64,000 bases of DNA from the NCBI RefSeq assembly GCF_030936135.1, contig NC_082608.1, forward strand, positions 8,525,535 to 8,589,534. Reading direction: 5' to 3'. Positions 28,801 to 39,743 of the stretch are shown one piece after another. The notes beneath the pieces were generated by a model that saw only the letters and a program-made list of their open reading frames with translations, did no database searches and had not been told where the DNA came from. Source of the stretch: Gavia stellata. Its lineage: Eukaryota > Chordata > Aves > Gaviiformes > Gaviidae. Made by a program: the position numbers and the translations under genes. How positions within the stretch are numbered: the stretch's first letter is position 1; each line of letters opens with the position of its first letter.

Positions 28801-29711
28801 AAGAGATTGCAATTTATAACTTCCCTGCTTAATTTGTTAGATAATCTATAGATCTATCTCCTACAGTCTTTTCACCATCCTCTTTGGGGTTAGCAGGTTT
28901 TGGGGATAGTATTTTAAATACGGTTACAAGTTTGACACATGCAAGCTTAGGCTGCTGAGACCATGTATTTAGCAGTACTGACATAAACAGGTAACCCCCA
29001 CCACCCAATTCTTATTTGTGTTGGTTGTCAGTTTGTACTGTATAAAATCATGTTGAAAAAAGTTTTGCATAGTAAAAGGATTTTGTTATGGTTTCATTAA
29101 GTGCAATGTTATAACAAAGTTACAAAACTAGAAAGCTACAAAGATAAATGAAGTTTAAAATAGTTTGTGAGGATTTATGATAAGCATGTACACACTTCAG
29201 AAGGCCTCTGGCACTAGTAAGCCCCAGTGTCTATCCCCTAACTAGATTAAATTCACTGCCATTAGAATTCAGCAGAAGCACCAGCCATGGGTTGGTTTTC
29301 ATTCCCGAGGGTACTTTCTCCTTGATAGAAACTCCAGATACCCTTTTGCTTTTCAATGTCTAATTGTTAGACAATAATCAGGAAGGTGACAATAAAATTG
29401 GGAACTTATGGGAAACACCAGTTAAAAAAAGAAGGAAAAAGTTGAAGAGGCCATAGCTTAAAGTAGTTTCTTAATGGACTTCCTAACTAAGGAGAAAAAG
29501 GAAGATATGCAACCCTGAAAAACACAGTGCACAGTTTGAGAAGTTGAACCTAAATAGTGGAATAGAACATTTCAAGAGAGAGCAGTCACTGTAAGAAGAA
29601 GCTAAATTGTCAAAATGAAATTGGAAATGAGGAGTGGTGGCAGATTTAGTAGTTGGAACCAAGACGTTCTTTCCTGTTTTCTAGGAATACACTGAAATTT
29701 ATCTCTGCCTC

Positions 29712-29815
29712 AAAAAAAAAAAACCCAAACCAACCACCACCACCCCCACCTCACCCCCCAAAAAAACCCCAAACCCCCAAACAACCCTCCACAACAAAAC
29801 CCCAAAACTTTGGAT
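29712..29815 (+). repeat. A/C-rich low-complexity tract
   Basis: An A run followed by mixed CCAACC, CCACC and CCCCAAA units. The proline-rich open frame across it is a product of the repeat. Confidence 0.9.
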
Positions 29816-31103
29816 GCAGCACTATAGGAACTTTACAGTCAATGATGAGGAGACTTTTGATAGGGTTAAATTAGTTGGGTTTTTTAATATGAACTCTAAT
29901 TCCTTGCTAAAAGCTGTTTTACAGCTGCTTTGATGTGCAGCTGGGGAAGATTCTGCTTTGGTGAGTTACCAGGATAGGTCACATTCCAGGGCTTCCCATT
30001 GTAATATGCTTGTAAGGACCGTTTATTGGAAGCTCATGGATGAAACTTATTGATTGTGAAAATTGTCTGTAATGTGATGACTAAAGGGACAGACATGTTT
30101 GTTGAAACTGTTGGAGTCAACTTATTTGAAATCGGTCCCCAAATAGTGTAGTTCAGCATACATACAGAGATGATTTATTTTATTGCTATGGCAGTAGCTT
30201 TCCCTATCACCCATCCAAACTTTCTAAATGTGTAGGATGCCCAACAGCAAGAACAGTTCTGCAGCAAAAAATTCCCACGTTCTAGAGCTTATGTTCTTCG
30301 GAACAAACTAGGGATTTTTTCCATTACCACTCTTTTAATAAATTTTTAAGGAAGCATGTGTTACAATAACATCCTAAGAAATAGCAAGGTTGAGACTGTG
30401 GCAGGCCTCTGCTTGATGTGATATACCTTCAATTGCACATTACTTAAAATAAGAAGCTGGTGATATTGTAGGTTTCCCTAATATCGTATCTAAGGCCATG
30501 CAGGCAGACAGGGCTATAGTATTTTATCGTGTCTTGAAGTGCCTCCCTGGGGTGTGCCTGTTGGAATCCAATCCTAGCCTGCACGATACCTGTGCTAATG
30601 GATGCACTATGCAATGCTTCTCCTTATCCCCACTGGGCCAGGATTTGTTCTATAATTATGAAAAAGGATGTGTATTTCACTGTGCAGATGTTCAAATGAT
30701 GTGCTTCTTTCACTTAGAGAGAAATAAACTTTTTAGCAGTATCACAGTGAACACAGGCACAGCTTGCAAAGGATTTCTGTTTAACGTCTTATTGAATGTT
30801 GTTACCATGTCACCCAAAAATACTTTGGAAGATGATATCTTTATGCAGCTGACAAGCTATAAATTTTCTCTTGGGCAGCTCTGTAAATGTGTGATCTTCC
30901 CAAGAGCTTTTCATTTTAAGCAAATGCACAAAATAATCAAAATGAGTATGGATTTATTTATAACTAAGAGAATTTATATTTAATTTTGGGCTTACTTTGG
31001 TGTATGTGCTTAATCTTTAATGAATCCAGTCTAACAATTTTTAAAAAAAGAGTGTCTTTTGCCTTAGCCAGGGAGCAGTCCTCTCCACACAACTGAGAGA
31101 AAT

Positions 31104-31188
31104 GGGGGGGGGGGGAGAACGAACAAAAAAACCAAACCCCAAAAAACTAAACCAGCCCAACCCCCAAAACCAAACCAACAAACAATAA
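31104..31188 (+). repeat. Poly(G) followed by A/C-rich low-complexity tract
   Basis: A G run of about 12 bases, then AACAAAA, CCAAACCCC and CCAAAACC-type irregular units on the same strand. It is the third tract of this kind in the window. Confidence 0.9.
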
Positions 31189-33916
31189 CAGGAATTAGAA
31201 ACTCACCATCTTTAGAAGGGAAAATTATGGTGACAGTATTGATGGTCAGTGTCACCAAGCTAATTGGGATGGCCTATTCTTGTCATATTACATTCTTTGA
31301 ATTATCCTGTTGCAAACCAGTCTGTGTTTTATTTTTTTTTTTTCTTCTCTTGAGACCAACACTGTTATAATGACCTCACTGAATAAAAGGAAGCCTGTGA
31401 CTCAAAAGCTTTCCTGTGCAGCACTGGCAATCTAGGGGGAGGGCTGAAAATAAGAGGTGCTACAATGGCAAATGATATTACAGTAGGAAGGAAAAAGAGA
31501 CATGTGCAGTATGAAATAAGCATTCGTATCAAAGAACGTTATAACGCCTCAAGCTTTCTCTGTACTCAGGTGTGAAAACCAGAATGTTGTCTTTTGTAAT
31601 TTTCCCTCCTCTCTGGTAAATCAGAAGTGTCAGGGATAATGCATGTAATCAGATTTCTTTGTGGCTGACAGCTTCTTCAGTGAGGTGCCCCCTCCAATTT
31701 TATAATCCTTATTACAGTCTGTGGTGTCTGCTCAGACTAACTCCCAGTAAAATTAACAGGAATGTTGCATGACAAAGGATACCTGATAATAAATATCCCT
31801 ACTTTGTACTGTTTCCAGAACACCTAATGTAAGGTGTTATATTTATCTAGTACATGATTTGCTGATGTATTTCTGGTGACAAGACTTTGTTGACAATGAA
31901 TATTATTTTTAAATGCATTTTAAACATAAATAGGAATGTGAATAAAGTGCACCCTTACTGTACTGTATGATCTTGCTGCATTTATGTCTTGGTGACCACC
32001 AGAACTCTGCTGAAAAATTACTAACGAGGAAAAATCAAAACTCCCCAATCACCCTTCATTTAAAGCTGAATGCAAACCTTGCTGCTTTGTCTAAGCTTCC
32101 CCACAGTAGTGCTCCCATTCTTATTGATTCATGCAGAAAATGAAAAGCAGGAGACTTTTTGTCCCTGTTTGTATGGATAGAGGAAGAAGAGAGGAAAAAA
32201 AGGGTGGAAGCATGACCCTTTTCTTTGGAGGTGTTCTCAAAATGGTCTTTTTCTGGGAAATGTTTGTGGCTGTGCTCAGTCACTGGCCTGAGTACAGTCA
32301 ATGAGTGAAGACTGAACAGGGGAACAATGAAACATTCATGTGTGCTGAGAGAACTAGAACAGTAGGAACTGGTAGATGTGGCAGGATCTGAGCAAGGTGT
32401 TAATCATCAGCCTCAGGAGATTGGTTGCAAGTGTAGAAATGGGAATTAGTGTGTGTTTTGTCATCAGAAAACTTGAAGAGCAGCCATGAGCCTCTCTCTG
32501 TCAGAGGTACTTCACAAAAGCAAAAAAGGAATTTGTAAGATAAGCAAGGAAAGTGATACTGCTCTCCTTTTCCCTACAATATGGTCATGGCATTTCATAA
32601 ATAAATGGGCTTATGCCAAAGATATACCTAAATCCTATACAGGTCTCCTCCTGATTGAAACTTTTTAGGAAGGCTCAAAATGTTGGCTGTTCACCTGAAC
32701 AGTAACAATATAATGAAACAAACTGTAAGAATTTAGATAGGATCTACTTATAATGCACTTGGTATGGGATTATGTTTGTACACCTCTTGGAAAACTAACT
32801 TATTTGTGCCAGCTACAGGTGTTTGCATACACTGTTTGCTGTTTGTTTCTGTATTAAACTAAAGATGTATTGAGTTTGTTTCATAACTTTTTCTGTAACA
32901 TTTAGGCTTTAGCTGGCACCTGATTATTTGTGTATACAGATTATCTGTCAGACTAATTCAGATCTGGTAATAGTCTCTGATTAAAAAAAAAAGAAAAAAA
33001 CCTGTTTAATGGATGACTTATTACTTGATATTGTTTCTAATTACCTATCACTGTCCAGTTATGTTGTTCTTCAGGGCATGGTGTAAGACTAATTTCTTCT
33101 ACGCAGGCATAACTGCCCAAAAGAAACCCCTCAAAAATGCCTTCTTATCTTGTTCAACCTTACAGACGTGTAAATTTCAAAACTGGAAAAGTTAATATGT
33201 ATGTTTCGCACTATTTTTAAATCAGTTTTTAATCTTCTAATTGACTTACTGAATTGCCAAGTAGTTATGAATTTATTTCAGTATAGTATCATGTGCTACA
33301 TGTCCACAGAATTTTTCCAATGTTATACCATTTAAAATGTTACATAATTACTCGTCTTATTTTTGACTCAGGAGTTAAATGAAGACTGCATATTTGCCTA
33401 GTAAGAACTGGATGATTCAGGAGATTTTAATTGGTTTTAAAGGCTTTTAAATTTAATTAGTTAGAATCTAAAACAGGTCAGGGCTGACTGGATTTGTATT
33501 TTGTCTAACGACTAGTTATGAATTTGTGCAAAGTAGCTTGATGGTCTTAAGCTTCTCCTTGGATTCATACTGATCCCCAAGAGGACAGTGCTTGTCCTGG
33601 CTCTTTCTGTTGCTAATAGTGTACCATTTCTGTCTTGAAAATCAGAGCTTGTTTTTCTAAAACAGAATTTAGATGAATTACTTCACCCACTTTGGCAGAC
33701 AGCCACTTGCTTCCCTCCTAAAACTGCAAGGTAATAATAGTCTAGAAATATGCTGATCATAAATATTACTGTGGTGCCTCATGACCTATCAGATTTCCTA
33801 GGTTGCCTACAATTGGTTGATAGATTATTAAAATCCATTTTCTAAATAGCTGCTACATAAAGAAAAAAATACATGCAACCTAATCCTGTGATTCCTGTAT
33901 GCTAGGGTGTCTACAA

Positions 33917-34247
33917 AATCACAGAAGCACTAAGCACTTGGAAAAGACCTGTAAGATCATCAAGTCCAACCATCAACCAACACCACCATGCCCATTAAAC
34001 CATGTCCCACAATGCCTCGTCCACACATTCCTTGAACACCTCCAGTGATGGTGACTCAACCGCCTCCCTGGGCAGCTTATTCCAGTGTTTCACCACTCTC
34101 TCAGTAAAGAAATTTTTCCTAATATCCAGCCTGAACCTCCCCTGGTGCAACTTGAGGCCATTTCCTCTTGTCCTGTCGCTAGTCACTTGGGAGAAGAGAC
34201 CAACACCCACCTCTCTGCAACCCCCTTTCAGGTAATTGTAGAGATGA
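33917..34247 (-). repeat. CR1 LINE 3' fragment, inverted
   Basis: Read on the minus strand this is a truncated CR1 3' end. On the + strand it begins AATCACAGAAGCACTAAGC and passes TCATCAAGTCCAACCATC and CCTCTTGTCCTGTCGCTAG to CTTTCAGGTAATTGTAGAGA. The minus frame keeps an open stretch with the CR1 hallmark [21 protein letters not shown] at 33995-34210. It looks fairly young, being close to the family consensus. It is not a host gene despite the open frame. Confidence 0.95.
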
Positions 34248-37200
34248 TGTCAAGATGCTGGCTGTTATCAGGAGGGATGAAGCTGGGGAAGAAGGCAAGT
34301 CTTAGATTAACTTATATAGTGCTTCTGAAGAGTTAGTAGATTTGGTATTGCCTAAAATCTCCAGTTCCGAAAATGTTTCTGTAATATACTTGAATATGTT
34401 TATATGATTTAAAGGGTAACTAGGCACCTTTTCCAGCCCAGATTAACTTTTTAAAATAATTTAGTATCTTTTTCATTTTAAAAAGATTGGGTTTGTTTGT
34501 CTCCCGAACACCATGTCCATTGCTAAACTAAAAATCCTCTGTTTTCCTAATCTTTCTATAAAACCAGTCTTCTGTCCTCTTCTTTCAATTTCAGCTGCTT
34601 ATAAATCTTGAAAAAGGACATAAGTGGTAAATAAATCAAATGCATGAAGTTAAAACAAAAAAACAAAAAAGGAAAATGTTTCTTTATAAAATAACTGAGA
34701 TCAGTTAAATTAGTCAATTATGATTATTAAATAGCAAATATCAGTCTGATTTTTTATTTTTTTTTTTTCCCCAGGCTGTCTTTTAAGTGTTTGGAGATTT
34801 AGTACATAGCTGCACTATAATTAGTAATACGCTATAATTTCTATGAGTATATTCAATGAAATCAACTGGTGCATCAGGACCATCAAATCCAAGCAGTCTA
34901 ACATAACATTAGCTTGAAAAAGAAACATTCACTATTTAAAATACTAAGTTTTGAATTCTATTTATTTGCCTTCTGAAACTTTAGCTTTTACTTTTGAAGG
35001 TTTTGTTTGTTCACTTTTTTTTTTTAGTGGAAACCAAATTTGAGGGGATCACTTGAATGCTCCAGATGTTAGAGGTAGCATTGCAAGAAAAAATCCCCAA
35101 GCCTTCTGTCATGTAAAGTACTTATCAATAAGATTACTGGAGTCAGCAATCCTGTATATGTATGAGGCTTTGTAGGTTAAGAGTGGGATATCACACATAT
35201 TTTGGAGAATCCCATTGCTTTCTTACAAACTAGGTTTAGTTTTTATGTAAGAAGGCCTTCAGTGTATCCCACAGTTGCTTTCTTGTGGAGTTCTTCTTAG
35301 CTCAGAACTTTGTTACTATACAAAATGTGTGGTCCAAACATATGAAATAGCTATCAGTGTTTACCTGAAAAAGTGAGATTATTTTTTAATGACTTGCTTT
35401 AAGTAGTTGTGCTATTCTTTCACTTTCTTGCTGTCAGAAAGTCTGTTCGGGAATAGAGATGTTTAGCAGCCTAAGCAGTGAAGAATATAAATTAAAGGGT
35501 GAAGAGATCAGCCACTGATCTTCCATCTTAATCAATATTACTGTCTTTAAGAGCCCTCCTGGATGTTTGAGACAAACTTTGAAAGTTTGTCATCTTCCTT
35601 TCTGTGGTACTGGGAAATTGTGGATGGCAAACATAATTAGTAATGTATCCAAAGTACTAATATGTACGGGGGAGATAATAATTGGCTAGAAAAAATAAGG
35701 TTAAAAATATTTTTATTTGTATTTTTTGTAAATAGAATGTATCATTTTGCATATGAAGAATGGCCTTTTTCTTGTAAAGTCATACTGTATTTAGTACTTT
35801 GAAGACGATTATCTTAGATGTCCTTTTGTAATTTGTGTAATCACTAATTCATAATGAGTGTACTATGTTGCCTTCAGGTACTTCGTTTACACAACTCTCA
35901 ATTAGTGTGTTTTGTTGGACACTATGTACTAATTTTTCTTAAGGGCTTAATGTTCTCATTTTGAGACAAAAAAGTAGTTACAATAGGGTACTCAAAGCTG
36001 GGTAAAAAATAATTCTTCATTACTTTTAGAGACTTTAAAATGCTCTAAGTAGAAAATTCACTTAAGCATGTGTATTTTTGCTAGCTTCAGTGTTGTTACA
36101 GACAAGCATAGAAATGAGTTTATGTTTGGGTGCTTTGCTTACGGACATAGGCACTTTGCTACCAGGATCAAGTGTTACTATGAATGATCAGAAGCAGCCT
36201 TTCTGCCTAAGAAACCAGATCCAGCCACAAAATTTGAGTGTCCAGTTTATCCATTGGTAACCATATTTCTACATCTGAAGAGAATGCTGCCAAGTGTTGC
36301 TAATACTCCCTTCATTCCTGAAACAAAGAATGCGTTTTACAGAAACACATAAAATATCACTAACAACTTTTCACTTAAAATCTCACGTATACTATGCACT
36401 CACGTAAATAGTGTGAACTAGTTTATCCCTTTTACTAAATTAATATAAAATAATAGTACTTTTAAGAATGAGAATACTGTCTAAAGTTTAGAGAAGAAAA
36501 AAGTATTTTATTACATCTTAATATGAAACTGAAGAATTACAGACATTATTGTCTGGTAAGGAAACACAGTAATCCTATTAAACTACAGGCCTACACACAT
36601 ATACAACTTTATCAAACACAGTGGTATTATACACTTCCATAGTGACAGTAGATACTTTTCCTACTAAACAATGCATACAAAGGTAATGTCAATAAATTAA
36701 TAATTAGTAAAACTTGATGTTAAAATGAATAACTTCAGTTTTCAATTGTTATATTGACTGATACTGCTAATTTAATGGCACCCCTATAGAGTCAGCCTTT
36801 ATTACTCACATTTGCAAGGGCCTCAGTCAGAGTGCTGTGTCCAGTTCCCCGAACTATAGTCAAAAAAATAAAAGGAGCAGTTGCAGGGTATGCGGAAAGA
36901 AAAGACAAGAATGATCAGAGGCCTTGCAGTGGTGACCTATAGATGGAAAGAAACTGATGTAATTTACTGAAGATTAAAGTCTTCAAAAACAGAGAAGGGA
37001 AAAAATGTTTCTGTGTTTCCTGAAGTGTTTCAAGAATGGGCTAAAATTATAATGGGAGATCTAGGTTATATATCATGGGGAGAAACAATGTAATGGTAAG
37101 GACAGACAAACATTAGGTTTCAGGGGATGGTTTAAAAATTTCTACTGCAGGAGGATTTTTGAGCTGTTTAGACAAACATCTGTCAGGAATAATGAAGGCA

Positions 37201-39109
37201 TAGCTGATTCTACCTTGGAGCAGGAAGATGGATTAGATGACTTCTTAATGTGTCTTTGAGACCTTTTTACCCTCATTTCCTACAGTAAGGAAGCTTGTGT
37301 GATCTTGCTATGGGGTCTATTCCAGTCAGCCTTCTCTACTAACGTTCGAACCTGTGTTCAAAATGTCCTCCCAGTTTGAGGGACGAATGAGTCTCAAAGA
37401 TGCTGAATTTCCTGTAACTTTCTTGAAAAGTGTAATGGCAGATAGTGGAGGAAAACAGAGATAAGTGGTCCTATTGAGGGAAGGAGGGAAACATGAACTC
37501 TTTGGTTGGCCAGCTGGGTATGCGAACTGGGTGATGGAGCAGTGGGTGTGTGCACACAGCTGGGAAGCATCTGCGTTGGGTGCTACCTCTGGGACAGCTG
37601 TCAGTTACAGGCATGAGCATGCTGGGGTGCTACAAAGGGTTAAGGCATGTGGGCAAGCTGGAGGCATCTCAGAGGTGAAGTTAGCAGGAACATGGGAGTG
37701 AAGTGGGAGGCTCCTGTGGTGAGGAGAGAGCTAGGAGAAAAATCCGTTAGAAACTAGGCTTAATTACTTTCACTGCTAGTTTCTGTTCGGTGAAATGCAA
37801 ATGCTTAGTAATACTGACCAATTAGCAATGTATTGATCCGATACAGGACTGTGAGACTGTCAACTTGCCTTTTTTTAGCAAAAAGTTAGCGTGTGTTTGC
37901 AGGATCAAAGCCTTAACCACAGAGATACCTTGTAAGAAACCACACAGATACTGGAACTGATAAGCATTCTGGTTCTCGTATCTGAAAATACTAACTGCTG
38001 CTATTACAGAAGCTTTTTTCCTTGTTGTCTTATAGGAGACTACCTTTTTTGAAGTTTCCACTACTGAATAGACTTCTGTATGTTTAAAAACATATCGAAT
38101 GATTGGCCCTACTCTGTACTAAAATTTAAGGTGGAAAAACCCCCTCTAATATTGATAACATGTTGCTTCAGGATAGTGTCCTTCCTACCCAGGACAAAAA
38201 TAATACTTTACTTAATCATAACATATTTGCTTAAGTATTCAACAAGTCAACCCAACTATGGTTTGGCAGTCAGTGCTTATGTATATCACTCCTCATGAAT
38301 ACTTAAAGGCTTAATAGCCACTGCATAGCTACAAGGTGTGCAGGGAAAAAATATGTGCAAGTAAGTTACACTCCTGTAGTTGTCATTCTTTGACAATAAA
38401 TAATTGACATTATCTGTACTTGGGAGGATTCTTAAATAGTGGGTTTGGTACATACTGTACTGCATCACTGCTGTGATGTATTTTTGAGAAGCTGCCTTAA
38501 AACTAATCCCAAAGATCTCTGAATAAGAGCAGACTTGGCAGATTCAACATAAGAATGTTATGCAAAAAAAAGTGCTTTCTGGTCATCAAGAGGAATGAGG
38601 AGGATATTGAGAACCATCTGGATAACCAATTAAACTAGCCAAGAAAATGCTTCAGTCATTCAAAAATTGAAACAAGATAGCAAATACGTATTTTTAAATA
38701 TTTTACTCAAAATAAAATAAAGTGGCTCTCCTCTGGCAAACCTCTGAACAGCTCCAGTAAATGAACAGGGTCCTAATCCAACAAAGCATATGTAAGCACA
38801 CCAGTAATTACATTTAACTTTATCCAGTTGTGCTGAAAGTTACGTATGTACTTCGGGAATTGCTGGACGGGGCCTAACCTGAATTATGCAAAGTCTTTGA
38901 AGAGGAAGAGACTGGAGGAGGGGTTTGTTGTTAGCAGTCCCTTAAAATCAGCAGAATGCTCCTGTGCTGGACGGTACCAGCCTCTGTAAGAAAGGCCACC
39001 TTCGAGGGCTCTTTCATTTTTTTAAAATAGAATTAATAGCCCTTGTGCCAGACCCCAGCTGGGCCTTTGGGGCCTTGACCCCGCAAATGCTGGTGTGCCA
39101 AAACACTCG
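34248..39109. other. Upstream flank of CpG island A
   Basis: Besides the LINE relic at 36.79-37.30 kb I see no gene. GC content rises only near 39.05 kb, giving a sharp island border. Confidence 0.7.
36785..37300 (+). repeat. Ancient CR1/L3-type LINE 3' relic
   Basis: Landmarks typical of old amniote CR1/L3 elements: an early GTGTCCAGTTCCC segment, then GCTGTTTAGACAAACATCTGTC, AATGAAGGCATAGCTGATTCTACCTTGG, GCAGGAAGATGGATTAGATGAC and a degraded CTTTGAGACCTTTTTACCC tail before TTTCCTACAG. It is much more decayed than the other CR1 copies in the window, so it probably predates birds. Confidence 0.75.
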
Positions 39110-39463
39110 CTTTCAGCGCAGGAGTGCTCCCGCCGCCCTGGAAGGGGCCACGACCCACCGGGCGCAGGAGAGCGCGTGCCGGGCCTGCTGCCTCTGCCCT
39201 GCCCCAGGACGCGGCGCCGCCCCGCGCTCGCTCGCTCTCCGGGCCGTGGGGGAGCCGGGTGACCCTGGCGGGGCTCGGCAGCGGCACAGGTAAGAGGCGG
39301 CCTCTCCCCGGACCCGGGAAACGGGTGAAAGCACAGAGGGGCCTGAAGGCAGCCGGGCGCCAGCCGCGCAGGATCCCCGCGGAGAGGAGCGAAGCGGCCT
39401 TTGTTCCCCAGCGCCGCCGGGCCGCGCGGCGCGGGTGTGCGCGGCCCGCGCGCCGCTGACGGG

Positions 39464-39475
39464 TGCGCGTGCGCG
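39464..39475 (-). promoter_or_regulatory. NRF1-type palindrome
   Basis: On the minus strand this reads CGCGCACGCGCA, a perfect fit to the NRF1 consensus YGCGCAYGCGCR. It sits in the centre of CpG island A, between the two candidate splice donors. NRF1 sites are typical of TATA-less CpG-island promoters. Confidence 0.55.
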
Positions 39476-39737
39476 GGGGCGCTGCCGGCCGCGCGCTGCC
39501 GCCCGCCCGCCTCGGGAGCGCGCCTGGCAGGCAGGAGAGCTCCGCCGCAGCTGGCGCGCCCCCGTGGCGGTGTCTCCTCGGCCGGCAGCGAGAGGGAGGG
39601 AGCGCGCGGTCGGTTCGGGCGGTCGGGCCGGGGACCGAGCGTCTCGGCGAGAGCGGCGCAGCCAGTCGCCCTGCAGCCCGCACGATCGAGGGAGCCAGGC
39701 CGCCTCAGCGGGGTCCCGCCCAGCCCAGCGCCCACAG

Positions 39738-39743
39738 GTGAGC
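39738..39743 (+). other. SIAH1: Candidate splice donor of a SIAH1 5'UTR exon
   Basis: CACAG|GTGAGC is a near-consensus donor at the end of an ATG-free GC-rich stretch. Joined to 58365 it would give a leader running directly into the short-isoform ATG. A second strong donor, ACAG|GTAAGA at 39290, is the alternative. Exon boundaries on the 5' side are unknown. Confidence 0.45.

Larger units (their letters stand above)
19801..33916. other. Intergenic sequence without recognised genes
   Basis: Contains the A/C tracts at 29.7 and 31.1 kb and a short perfect hairpin at 22809-22829. A 161-codon open frame at 30498-30983 (+) is the longest outside GC-rich DNA. It has no recognisable domain and AT-driven composition. 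Confidence 0.7.

Noticed and set aside
29653..29874. Proline-rich small ORF
   Set aside because: The proline stretch is the translation of the A/C low-complexity tract.
37344..37350. Second GTTCGAA resembling a tRNA B box
   Set aside because: Again no A box or acceptor stem; it lies just past the LINE relic.
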